NCBI GenBank assembly: GCA_964538915.1
Contig: CAZIFB010000001.1
Location: 124,001-188,000 of the forward strand
DNA: 64,000 nucleotides
Source of the DNA: JAEUHQ01 sp964538915
GTDB lineage: Bacteria > Planctomycetota > UBA1135 > UBA2386
Reading direction: 5' to 3'
Under the pieces are notes generated by a model. That model saw only the letters and a list, made by a program, of their open reading frames with translations. It was not told the origin of the DNA and did not search any database. Below are positions 24,898 through 37,057 of this stretch, piece after piece; the stretch's first letter is position 1, and every line of letters begins with the position of its first letter. Made by a program: the position numbers and the translations under genes.

Positions 24898-24940
24898 TTC
24901 ACGCGCATTTCAGCCGCGGCTCAGCCGCGCCCAGTAGTTC
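24898..24940 (+). promoter_or_regulatory. direct-repeat promoter module C (upstream of the CBS-domain gene)
   Basis: TTCAC, 6 bp, TTCAG, 6 bp, CTCAG, then 10 bp and TAGTTC as likely -10. Half-sites begin 11 bp apart. It lies 68 bp before the ATG at 24993, in the 148-bp gap after ndvB. Confidence 0.76.
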
Positions 24941-24992
24941 ACTGCTCGTGAATCGCTGCCGGACCGGAATCACCAGAACTGGAGGATCGACG

Positions 24993-25586
24993 ATGCGAGT
25001 GGACGAGCAAATGACCAAGAACGTCGCGACATGCAAGACCGGGGACTCCCTCGCGCGGGCCGCGAAGCAATTGTGGGATTGCGATTGCGGCAGCATGCCG
25101 GTCGTGGACGACCGCCGGCGGGTCCTTGGGATGATCACCGATCGCGACATCTGCATGGCCGCGCTCACAACCGGCAAGAGCCTCGCGGATCTGCGCGTGC
25201 GCGACGCGATGGCCAAGGACGTCGCCAGCATGCGGCCCTCGGAGTCGGTTCGCGAGGCCGAGCTCGTCATGCGAGCGCGCGGCGTGCGGCGGCTGCCAGT
25301 GCTCGACGACCAGAACCGACTGATCGGGCTGCTCTGCTGCAACGACCTCGTGCGTTGGGTAGACGACGGCGGCGCGAACGGAACGACGGTGCAAGACGCG
25401 GTGCACCTCCTGCGCACGCTCGCCACAGTCGGTCGCCCTCGGACGGCAACGCCGGGCAGCAGCCAGCCAGCGGCGCGGGAGCTGGCCGTGCACAGTCACC
25501 CCAGTCCGCCGGGTTATGGGTCGCTGCGGGCGATTCCGCCGAGCGGGCGGCCCTTCGCATCGGACGGCGAGGCGCCGCCGAAGTAG
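24993..25586 (+). CDS. CBS-domain pair protein
   Basis: A 197-residue soluble protein with two CBS repeats: residues 7-60 (VDEQMTKNVATCKTGDSL through GMITDRDICMA) and 72-128 (VRDAMAKDVASMRPSESV through GLLCCNDLVRWV). CBS pairs bind adenine nucleotides and usually report energy status. The last 65 residues are Pro/Gly/Ser-rich and have no recognised fold. GGAGG lies eight bases before the ATG, a strong ribosome site. It stands alone behind promoter module C, so it belongs to the same regulon, and is followed by a strong hairpin (25595-25624). Confidence 0.9.
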   Translation: MRVDEQMTKNVATCKTGDSLARAAKQLWDCDCGSMPVVDDRRRVLGMITDRDICMAALTTGKSLADLRVRDAMAKDVASMRPSESVREAELVMRARGVRRLPVLDDQNRLIGLLCCNDLVRWVDDGGANGTTVQDAVHLLRTLATVGRPRTATPGSSQPAARELAVHSHPSPPGYGSLRAIPPSGRPFASDGEAPPK

Positions 25587-25594
25587 TCGGTGGT

Positions 25595-25624
25595 GCGCCG
25601 CCCGGCGCCGTCGCCGGGCGGCGC
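25595..25624. terminator. strong GC hairpin between the stress island and the formate dehydrogenase operon
   Basis: A perfect 13-bp stem (GCGCCGCCCGGCG with its complement) and a 4-base loop directly after the CBS gene. No long T-run follows, only a weakly T-rich CTCTTGTG, so it may be a terminator or a boundary hairpin. Confidence 0.6.
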
Positions 25625-25689
25625 AGAGACTCTTGTGTCGGCGCCACTTCTGCTACAACGGTCGCCCCATCGTACGGTCCCGACACCGA

Positions 25690-26219
25690 ATGCAGCCAAG
25701 TCGCACCGAGGGCCCAGGCAACTCCAGCAGTCTGCCCGCCGCACCGAACGCCACGCAGCTCGCCGCGATCGACGCCGCGATCGCGCGTCTCCGCGACCTG
25801 CCCGGCGCTCTGCTGCCGATCCTGCACGCGATCCAGCACGAACTCGGCTTCGTGCCGCCCGCGGCGATCGACCGCATCGCCGATGCGTTGAACCTTTCGC
25901 GCGCCGAAGTGCACGGCGTCATCACGTTCTACCACGACTTCCGCACCGCCCCGCCCGGACGCCACGTGCTGAAGCTGTGCCGCGCCGAAGCGTGTCAGGC
26001 GATGGGCTGCGAACGCCTGGAGAAGAGGCTGCGCGAACACCACCGGCTCGGGATGGGTGAGACGGCCGAGGACGGCAGTGTGACGCTCGAGGCGGTCTAT
26101 TGCCTCGGCAACTGCGCGCTGTCCCCCTCGGCGCTCCTCGACGGCAAGCTCGTCGGCCGAGTGACCGAGACGCGCCTCGACGCGTGGATCGGCGAGTGCC
26201 GCAAGAGCGGAGGTCGCGC

Positions 26220-26223
<4 letters not shown>
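25690..26223 (+). CDS. fdsG: NAD-dependent formate dehydrogenase gamma subunit (NuoE-like)
   Basis: A 177-residue electron-transfer subunit with a thioredoxin-like [2Fe-2S] domain. An N-terminal helical bundle (about 25-80, LLPILHAIQHELGFVPPAAI) precedes the cluster-binding region; the four cysteines lie in CRAEACQ (C-x4-C) and CLGNCALSP (C-x3-C). These match the NuoE/FdsG family, which passes electrons between the diaphorase and catalytic subunits. It is the first gene of the fds cluster and overlaps fdsB by GTGA, so the two are translationally coupled. The N-terminal 20 residues are low in conservation and the exact start is less certain. Confidence 0.92.
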
Positions 26224-27755
<1,532 letters not shown>

Positions 27756-27886
27756 GCGAAGCCGCGCGCGCGGGTGTCCTGCCGCGTTCGTCCCGTGCGA
27801 TCCTGCTCGTGCCGCTGCCGCGCGCGGGACGAATGCCCGCTTCGGGAACGGATTCTCGCCGGCGTTGTCTTCGCGGCGAACGACCC

Positions 27887-28819
27887 ATGAAACACCCGAC
27901 CCTACCGTTCGTCCTGTTCTCCCTCGCGCTCCCTGCCTTCGCACAGGGGCCGACCGTATCGGTGATCGCGGCGAGTCTGATCACCGCGACGGCGGTCGAC
28001 GGCGCGTTCGTCGACACGCAGTCGGTGTCCGCACAGACACTCCCGCCGTCGGGGTGGCTGGAAGCCTTCACTCCGAACGCCAGTGCCATGTGCGCGTGGG
28101 CCGCGACGGCCACGGACGGCTCGCCCGAGGTGCAGATCGTACAGGCGGTGCGGGTCTACGGTGCGCCGGGGGCACTGGCGCAAGCGCATGCCGGGCAGAA
28201 CGAGTACGTCGTCGCGTTCGATTCGCCGATCGCGGCGCCGGCGCGGATCGTGATCCGTCGCTTCACCGACATTGCCACTGCGGGCACGACGTTGCCTGCG
28301 ATCGAAGTGGACACGGACGACGACGGGATCTTCGACGTGACGGATCTTCCCGGCTTCGGGCTCGAGCGCACCGTCACGTTGTCGGCCGTGCAGCCGACGC
28401 GTGTGCGCATCCGCTTCGAAAGCTCGCTCGCCGTTCCGGGCGAACAGGTCACCGTGGTGTCCGTCGCGCTCGAACCGGCCAACGACCTGCTCGTCGATCG
28501 CCTCGTCACCGGATGTGTCACCGCTCCGACGTTCTTTCGCGCGGCTCCGTCGTTCGTGGATCAGGGCGTGGACTTGGCGACGGACCAGGGGCCGAACGAA
28601 GTCGCCGTCGCGGTGGTCGGTCTCGCGCCCCTCGGGCTGCTCCTGCCGAACGCCCTCCAGCTGCCGTGCATTCTCCTTCCGGCGCCGGACATCCTGATCC
28701 TCGACCTGCACATCCCGCTGCCGCCGGCGGTCCGGCCCCTCACCTTCTACGTGCAGGGGGTGGACGTGACGTCCTCCGGACTGCTCGCGTCCGACGGTTT
28801 GCGCGTGGTCGCGTACTGA
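27887..28819 (+). CDS. secreted protein of unknown function inserted in the fds cluster
   Basis: A 310-residue exported protein: signal peptide (MKHPTLPFVLFSLALPAFAQ), then beta-rich sequence with an EVDTDDDGIFDV stretch near residue 145 that resembles a calcium-binding or boundary motif, and a C-terminal region ending in a pattern (LTFYVQGVDVTSSGLLAS) shared in outline with the secreted proteins at 32096 and 44167. No enzyme motif is seen. It has no link to formate oxidation and lies in a gap of 131 bp after fdsB and 103 bp before fdsA, so it may have its own promoter. The interruption is unusual for this operon. Confidence 0.8.
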   Translation: MKHPTLPFVLFSLALPAFAQGPTVSVIAASLITATAVDGAFVDTQSVSAQTLPPSGWLEAFTPNASAMCAWAATATDGSPEVQIVQAVRVYGAPGALAQAHAGQNEYVVAFDSPIAAPARIVIRRFTDIATAGTTLPAIEVDTDDDGIFDVTDLPGFGLERTVTLSAVQPTRVRIRFESSLAVPGEQVTVVSVALEPANDLLVDRLVTGCVTAPTFFRAAPSFVDQGVDLATDQGPNEVAVAVVGLAPLGLLLPNALQLPCILLPAPDILILDLHIPLPPAVRPLTFYVQGVDVTSSGLLASDGLRVVAY

Positions 28820-28922
28820 GTCCCGCCGCCCCGCGGTCGTCGGACCCGCTGGCTGGGCCGGGTGCAGCGGTCGCGCTACGATGCGCGCCTTCGCGAACCG
28901 CGAATCCGGACCCCGCCAGACG

Positions 28923-31790
28923 ATGTACTCGAACAAGGTGATCGACCACGGCACGCCGGCGCGCACGGCGCCCGCGACCGTCTCGCTGCAGATCGACGGT
29001 GTGACCGTCAGCGTTCCGGCCGGCACGTCGGTGATGCGCGCCGCGGTCGAAGCGGGGCGCAAGGTGCCGAAGCTCTGCGCAACGGACAGCCTCGAGGCGT
29101 TCGGCAGCTGCCGGCTGTGCCTCGTCGAGATCGAAGGGCGCAGGGGTTACCCGGCGTCGTGCACGACTCCGTGCGAGCCCGGAATGAAGGTGAAGACGCA
29201 GAGCAGGAAGCTCGCGGACCTTCGTCGCGGCGTGATGGAGCTCTACATCAGCGACCACCCGCTCGACTGCCTCACCTGCCCTGCGAACGGCAACTGCGAA
29301 CTGCAGGACATGGCGGGCGTCGTCGGTCTCCGCGAAGTTCGCTACGGCTACGACGGCGAGAACCACCTCACGCAGGCGAAGGACACTTCGAATCCGTACT
29401 TCACGTTCGACGCCACCAAGTGCATCGTCTGCTCGCGCTGCGTGCGTGCGTGCGAGGAGGTGCAGGGCACGTTCGCGCTGACCGTGCAGGGTCGCGGCTT
29501 CGACAGCAAGATCGCGTCGGGGCCGACGAACTTCCTCGAGAGCGAGTGTGTGTCGTGCGGTGCCTGCGTTCAGGCCTGTCCGACGGCGACGCTGATGGAG
29601 AAGTCGATCGCCGAGCAGGGGCAGCCCGACCGTGTCGTCGACACGACGTGCGCGTACTGCGGCGTCGGCTGCTCGTTCCGTGCCGAGATGAAGGGCAACG
29701 ACGTCGTTCGCATGGTGCCGCACAAGGACGGCAAGGCGAACCACGGCCACAGCTGCGTGAAGGGGCGCTTCGCGTGGGGCTACGCCACGCACCCGGATCG
29801 CGTGAAGAAGCCGATGATCCGCAGCAAGATCACCGACCCGTGGCGCGAGGTCACGTGGGACGAGGCGATCGCGTACGCGGCGGGCGAGATCCGGCGCATC
29901 CAGGGCAAGTACGGCAAGGCCAGCGCCGGCGGCATCACGAGTTCGCGCTGCACGAACGAAGAGACCTACCTCGTGCAGAAACTGGTGCGCGCCGCCTTCG
30001 GCAACAACAACGTCGACACCTGCGCGCGCGTCTGCCACTCGCCGACCGGCTACGGCCTGAAGACGACGCTCGGCGAATCGGCGGGCACGCAGGACTTCGA
30101 TTCCGTCGACGACACGGACTGCGTGATCGTGATCGGCGCCAACCCGACCGACGCGCACCCGGTGTTCGCGTCGCGCATGAAGCGGCGCCTTCGCGGCGAC
30201 ACGAGCCGGCCCGGCGCCGGACTGATCGTGATCGATCCGCGGCGCATCGACCTCGTGCGTACGCCGCACGTCGAGGCGGACTTCCACCTGCAGCTGCAGC
30301 CCGGCACCAACGTCGCGGTCCTGAACGCGCTCGCGCACGTGATCGTGACCGAAGGGCTGGCGAAGGATGGCTACGTCCGCGAGCGGTGCGATCTCGGCGA
30401 CTTCGAGAAGTGGAAGGCGTTCATCGCACTGCCGAAGAACTCGCCCGAGGCGCTCGAGAAGGTGACCGGCGTGCCCGCGGCGGCGGTCCGCGGCGCCGCG
30501 CGTCTCTACGCGACGGCGAAGAACGGCGCGATCTACTACGGCCTCGGCGTCACCGAGCACAGCCAGGGCAGCACGACCGTGATGGGCATCGCGAACCTCG
30601 CGATGGTCACCGGCAACATCGGCCGGCCAGGCGTCGGCGTGAACCCGCTGCGCGGCCAGAACAACGTGCAGGGTTCGTGCGACATGGGTTCGTTCCCGCA
30701 CGAACTGCCCGGGTACCGTCACGTGTCGGACCCCGCAGTGCGCGCACTGTTCGGCACGGCGTGGGGTGTGCCGATCCAGGACGAACCGGGACTGCGCATC
30801 CCGAACATGTTCGACGCCGCGATCGACGGATCGTTCAAGGCGCTCTACGTGCAGGGCGAGGACATCGCGCAGAGCGATCCGGACACGAAGCACGTGCAGA
30901 AGGCCCTCGAATCGCTCGAGTGCCTGATCGTGCAGGACATCTTCGTGAACGAAACCGCGAAGTACGCGCACGTGTTCCTGCCCGGCAGCTCGTTCCTCGA
31001 GAAGGACGGCACGTTCACCAACGCCGAGCGGCGCATCAACCGCGTGCGCAAGGTCATGCCGCCGCTCGCGGGCCTCGGCGACTGGGAGGCCACGATGGCG
31101 CTCGCCAAGGCCCTCGGCTACCCGATGCACTACGACCATCCGTCGCAGATCATGGACGAGATCGCTCGTCTGACGCCGACGTTCACGGGCGTCAGCTACG
31201 AGAAACTCGACCGCCTCGGCAGCATCCAGTGGCCGTGCAACGACAAGGCGCCCGAGGGCACGCCGGTGATGCACGAGCAGGAGTTCGTGCGCGGCAAGGG
31301 CAAGTTCGTCATCACGGACTACGTCGCGACGCCGGAGCGGACCTCGCAGCGCTTCCCGCTCATCCTCACGACCGGGCGCATCCTGTCGCAGTACAACGTC
31401 GGCGCGCAGACGCGGCGCACGCAGAACACAGCGTGGCACGCGGCGGACGTGCTCGAGATCCATCCGCACGACGCCGAGCAGCGCGGCATCCAGGACGGCG
31501 ACGCGGTGTCCGTCGTGAGCCGGAAGGGCGACACGACGCTGCGCGCGGTGCTCAGCGAGCGCATGCAGCCGGGTGTCGTCTACACGACGTTCCATCACCC
31601 CGAGTCGGGCGCCAACGTCGTGACGACGGAGAACTCGGACTGGGCGACCAACTGCCCCGAATACAAGGTCACCGCGGTGCAGGTCGTGGCGCACGCCAAG
31701 AAGTCGGAGTGGCAGCGCGAGTTCGACGACTTCGCCGACCGCCAGGAGTCCCTGCTGCCGAAGGGCGCGTTGAAGGGCGAGGCCCGCTGA
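28923..31790 (+). CDS. fdsA: NAD-dependent formate dehydrogenase alpha subunit (molybdenum, FdsA)
   Basis: A 955-residue catalytic subunit oxidising formate to CO2. In order: an N-terminal [2Fe-2S] ferredoxin domain (CATDSLEAFGSCRLC), a histidine-cysteine cluster site (DHPLDCLTCPANGNC), two [4Fe-4S] motifs (CIVCSRCVRACEE and CVSCGACVQACP), then the molybdopterin domain opening with CAYCGVGC. The likely Mo ligand is Cys371 in TCARVCHSPTG, so the cysteine rather than the selenocysteine form, with His372 beside it. C-terminal cofactor-binding domain begins near residue 800. The ATG at 28923 was preferred over 28881 because family members start here. The stop overlaps fdsD in TGATG. Confidence 0.95.
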   Translation: MYSNKVIDHGTPARTAPATVSLQIDGVTVSVPAGTSVMRAAVEAGRKVPKLCATDSLEAFGSCRLCLVEIEGRRGYPASCTTPCEPGMKVKTQSRKLADLRRGVMELYISDHPLDCLTCPANGNCELQDMAGVVGLREVRYGYDGENHLTQAKDTSNPYFTFDATKCIVCSRCVRACEEVQGTFALTVQGRGFDSKIASGPTNFLESECVSCGACVQACPTATLMEKSIAEQGQPDRVVDTTCAYCGVGCSFRAEMKGNDVVRMVPHKDGKANHGHSCVKGRFAWGYATHPDRVKKPMIRSKITDPWREVTWDEAIAYAAGEIRRIQGKYGKASAGGITSSRCTNEETYLVQKLVRAAFGNNNVDTCARVCHSPTGYGLKTTLGESAGTQDFDSVDDTDCVIVIGANPTDAHPVFASRMKRRLRGDTSRPGAGLIVIDPRRIDLVRTPHVEADFHLQLQPGTNVAVLNALAHVIVTEGLAKDGYVRERCDLGDFEKWKAFIALPKNSPEALEKVTGVPAAAVRGAARLYATAKNGAIYYGLGVTEHSQGSTTVMGIANLAMVTGNIGRPGVGVNPLRGQNNVQGSCDMGSFPHELPGYRHVSDPAVRALFGTAWGVPIQDEPGLRIPNMFDAAIDGSFKALYVQGEDIAQSDPDTKHVQKALESLECLIVQDIFVNETAKYAHVFLPGSSFLEKDGTFTNAERRINRVRKVMPPLAGLGDWEATMALAKALGYPMHYDHPSQIMDEIARLTPTFTGVSYEKLDRLGSIQWPCNDKAPEGTPVMHEQEFVRGKGKFVITDYVATPERTSQRFPLILTTGRILSQYNVGAQTRRTQNTAWHAADVLEIHPHDAEQRGIQDGDAVSVVSRKGDTTLRAVLSERMQPGVVYTTFHHPESGANVVTTENSDWATNCPEYKVTAVQVVAHAKKSEWQREFDDFADRQESLLPKGALKGEAR

Positions 31791-32023
31791 TGGACGGCAA
31801 GAAGCTCGTCAAGATGGCGAACGAGATCGCCGCGTTCTTCGCCGCGGAGCCGGAGCGGACGGTCGCCCTCGAGGGCATCGCCGGGCACCTGCGGCGGTTC
31901 TGGGAGCCGAGGATGCGCACGGCGATCTTCGCGGCCCTCGACACGGGCGGCGATGGCATGAGCCCGCACGTGAAGGATGCGCTGACCGCGCATCGGCAGA
32001 CGCTGGAACCGAAGGCACGCTGA
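31790..32023 (+). CDS. fdsD: formate dehydrogenase delta subunit
   Basis: A 77-residue helical protein (LVKMANEIAAFFAAEP ... HLRRFWEPRMR). The M-A-N-x-I-A-x-F-F opening and the W-x-P-R-M-R motif are typical of FdsD, a small subunit needed for assembly or stability of the molybdenum enzyme. Its ATG overlaps the fdsA stop. No fdsC/fdhD-type sulfurtransferase gene is present in the window, so the maturation factor must lie elsewhere. Confidence 0.9.
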   Translation: MDGKKLVKMANEIAAFFAAEPERTVALEGIAGHLRRFWEPRMRTAIFAALDTGGDGMSPHVKDALTAHRQTLEPKAR

Positions 32024-32095
32024 TCGTCGCCGTTTCGGATACCCTCCGGGCCGTCGCCCGACCGGTCCCGTGAAACCGTGAGAGAGGAGAAGCCG

Positions 32096-33592
32096 ATGCC
32101 GATCGTCCCCGCATCGTTGTTCCCGATCGTCGCATTCCTCGTCGTCAATGTGGCGACTGCGCAATGCACCGATGTCTGGCAATCGATCGGCGGGCTCAAT
32201 GGCGCGGTCGAGACGTCCATCCAGTGGGACCCGGACGGTGCGGGACCTGCCTCGCCCGTGCTGGTGGTCGGAGGCTCGTTTACGACCGCCGCTGGCATCG
32301 CGGCGAATCACATCGCCGCGTGGAATCCAGGGACCGGCCTGTGGTCGGCGCTGGGGAGCGGCACGAACGGCACCGTGTCGTCGCTCGCGGCGCTGCAAAA
32401 CGGTGAACTCGTCGCGGCGGGCAACTTCACGGCGGCCGGGGGTGTTTCCGTGAGCGGCATAGCCCGGTGGAACGGCACGTCGTGGTCGTCGCTGGGCGCC
32501 GGCTTCCTGACCCCGCCTGCCGACCTCGCGGTGGCGCCGAACGGGGATCTCGTCGCGGTGGGAGCGTTTTCGCCGGTGTCCGCATCGCCGTCGCTCAACG
32601 TCGCCGTGTGGGACGGCGCGTCGTGGACACTGTCGAGCGCCGGACAGAGTCCCTACGCACCGCCGGCGGTCGCCGCGCTCGCGGACGGCACCTTCGTGGT
32701 GGCCATGTTGAACGGCCTCGTGCGCGGGTCCGGTTCGAACTGGGGCGGTTTCGGCACGGGCTCCGCGACGTCGATCCGCGAGATCCTGGAACTCCCGAAC
32801 GGCGATGTGATCGTGGCTGGGTCCTTCCTGCAGGTCGGCGGCGTTCCGGCGAGCGGCATCGCGCGCTGGGACGGGGCCGCATGGCAGGCTCTCGGCAGCG
32901 GCATCGTGGGCATCTTCCTCCCGATCGTCGACGCCGTTGCGGTCTTGCCGGACGGCGACCTGGTCGTCGGCGGTCTGTTCTCGAGCGCGGGCGGCACACC
33001 GGCTGCGAACATCGCCCGCTGGAACGGACTCGCGTGGTCGGCCTTCGGCACCGGCACCAACGCGAACGTCAGTGCCCTGTCGTTCCTCGACGACGGGCGC
33101 CTCGCAGTGGGCGGGGACTTCACGTCCGCGGGCGGGCTCGCTGGCAACCGGATCGCCTTGCTCGGCACGACGTGTCCCGCGAGCGCCGCGCCGGCCGGCA
33201 CCGGATGCCCGAGTTCGGGCGGCGGCAACGTGTTGGCCGCAGTCGGGCTGCCGTGGGCGGACGGGGTGTTTCGTGCCGTGGCGACCGGGCTGCCGGCGAG
33301 CGCGCTCGGCGTCGCGGTCACGGGCCTCTCCGCGGTCGCACCCGGGTTCCCGCTGCAGTCGGTGTTCCCGATCGCGCAGCCAGGCTGCGACCTCTACGTG
33401 GCGCCGGACATCCTGCAAGCGGTCGTCGCTGGCAGCGGAACCGCGCAGACCGGCCTTTTCCTGCCGGACACTCCGCCGATCGCCGGCCTCGTGTTCTTCC
33501 ATCAGGTCGTCGTGATCGAACTCGACGCTTTCGGCGGCTGGGTCGCGATGACCGCGACGAACGCGCTGCAGTTGACGGCCGGCTCGTTCTAG
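32096..33592 (+). CDS. secreted beta-propeller-like repeat protein
   Basis: A 498-residue exported protein with a signal peptide (cleaved after about residue 22) and about seven repeats of 40-50 residues, each with a pattern like LPNGDVIVAGSFLQVGG followed by IARWDG-x-x-W-x-x-LGSG. This is the delta-60/galactose-oxidase-like repeat, predicted to fold as a beta-propeller. The last 130 residues form a different beta domain with two cysteines, ending in the loose FFHQVVVIELDAFGGW pattern. Function unknown; probably cell-surface or secreted. AGAGGAGA lies just before the ATG, fixing the start over an earlier GTG at 32078. Confidence 0.87.
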   Translation: MPIVPASLFPIVAFLVVNVATAQCTDVWQSIGGLNGAVETSIQWDPDGAGPASPVLVVGGSFTTAAGIAANHIAAWNPGTGLWSALGSGTNGTVSSLAALQNGELVAAGNFTAAGGVSVSGIARWNGTSWSSLGAGFLTPPADLAVAPNGDLVAVGAFSPVSASPSLNVAVWDGASWTLSSAGQSPYAPPAVAALADGTFVVAMLNGLVRGSGSNWGGFGTGSATSIREILELPNGDVIVAGSFLQVGGVPASGIARWDGAAWQALGSGIVGIFLPIVDAVAVLPDGDLVVGGLFSSAGGTPAANIARWNGLAWSAFGTGTNANVSALSFLDDGRLAVGGDFTSAGGLAGNRIALLGTTCPASAAPAGTGCPSSGGGNVLAAVGLPWADGVFRAVATGLPASALGVAVTGLSAVAPGFPLQSVFPIAQPGCDLYVAPDILQAVVAGSGTAQTGLFLPDTPPIAGLVFFHQVVVIELDAFGGWVAMTATNALQLTAGSF

Positions 33593-33765
33593 CGGGCTCC
33601 TGGCATCCACCGCGGATCGGATCTATCCTCGTCGCCCGCGACGCGCCCCGGCGGCGAGCCGAAGGCGCGTTGGCAAGCCGAGTTTGGCCGATCTCGGCTA
33701 CTGCCGGCCATGGCGCGACGCCGATGGACGGGGGCAAGGTCGGCGAAGCCCGCAAGAGACACCTG

Positions 33766-36090
<2,325 letters not shown>

Positions 36091-36135
36091 GGGCCTGAGC
36101 ACAAATCCATGAAACAGGCTCTCAGTTGCTCCCTC

Positions 36136-36155
36136 GTGGCCGCCTTCGCGGCCAC
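36136..36155. terminator. hairpin after ftsH
   Basis: GTGGCCGC-CTTC-GCGGCCAC: perfect 8-bp stem with a 4-base loop, 46 bp downstream of the ftsH stop. No T-run follows, so termination is uncertain. Confidence 0.45.
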
Positions 36156-36235
36156 GCAGAGCGTTCGAGACCGGATGTCTCTCACGCCCTGATTCGTTCG
36201 CTCCGTTCGTTCGTACAGAGTCCGCTCCCGCCACG

Positions 36236-37057
36236 ATGCCAGCCGCAGCCAATCTCCGGACCCCGTTGGCGCTCGTCGACGGTCGGCTCGACGACATCGT
36301 CGGGATCGCGAAGATGCTCGTCGAGGTGGCCGTGTTCGCGGCGGTCATCTACCTGGGTCTGCGCTTCCTCCGCGAGACCCGCGGCTCGGGCGTCGTGCGC
36401 GGCCTGGCCCTGATCCTGGTCACCACCCTCGTCGCGTTCCTGATCCTGATCCACACGCTGCACCTCGATCGGCTGGCGTGGGTCTTCGAGAAGATCGCGC
36501 CGTCGCTCGTGCTCGGGCTCGTCGTCGTCTTCCACCCCGAGATCCGGCGCGCGATCGTGCACCTCGGTGACGCACCGATCTTCGGCCGCTTCTTCCGCAG
36601 CGACAGCAAGATCGTGCCGCGCCTGCTCCGCGCCGTCGCCCGCATGAGCAAGGAGCGCATCGGGGCGCTGATCGCGATCGAACGCGAGGCGTCCTTGTCC
36701 GAGCTCACCGAGAACGGCATCACGATCGACGCGGAACTCAACTCGTACCTGATCGAGTCGATCTTCTTCCCGAAGAGTGCGCTCCACGACGGCGGCGTGG
36801 TCGTTCGCGACGACCGCATCGTCGCCGCGTCGTGCCTCTTCCCGCTGAGCCAGAATCCGGAAGTCGACAAGCGCCTGGGCACGCGGCACCGCGCCGCCCT
36901 CGGCCTGTCCGAGGAGACCGACGCGCTGGTGCTCGTGGTCAGCGAAGAGACGGGCAAGATCTCGACGGCGACCGGCGGCAAGCTCAACTTCGACCTGACC
37001 CTCGAGCAGCTCGAGCAACAGCTCGAGGAACTTCTCGGGCGGAAGGCGGCGGCATGA
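36236..37057 (+). CDS. cdaA: membrane diadenylate cyclase CdaA
   Basis: A 273-residue enzyme that makes cyclic di-AMP from two ATP. Two or three N-terminal membrane helices (about 22-95) are followed by the DAC domain: LHDGG (183-187), which usually reads DGA, and GTRHRAALG with Arg217-His218-Arg219, the nucleotide-binding RHR. The end is a charged helix. It is the first gene of an overlapping operon with the YbbR-type gene, glmM and tsaB, the same order as in Firmicutes, where CdaR and GlmM bind and control CdaA. The DGG variant changes one small residue and probably leaves activity intact, but this is not shown. Confidence 0.93.
   Translation: MPAAANLRTPLALVDGRLDDIVGIAKMLVEVAVFAAVIYLGLRFLRETRGSGVVRGLALILVTTLVAFLILIHTLHLDRLAWVFEKIAPSLVLGLVVVFHPEIRRAIVHLGDAPIFGRFFRSDSKIVPRLLRAVARMSKERIGALIAIEREASLSELTENGITIDAELNSYLIESIFFPKSALHDGGVVVRDDRIVAASCLFPLSQNPEVDKRLGTRHRAALGLSEETDALVLVVSEETGKISTATGGKLNFDLTLEQLEQQLEELLGRKAAA

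Noticed and set aside
36109..36192. 27-codon frame MKQALSCSLVAAFAATQS... between ftsH and cdaA
   Set aside because: It looks faintly like a signal peptide but ends at once, has no ribosome site and overlaps the terminator-like hairpin.
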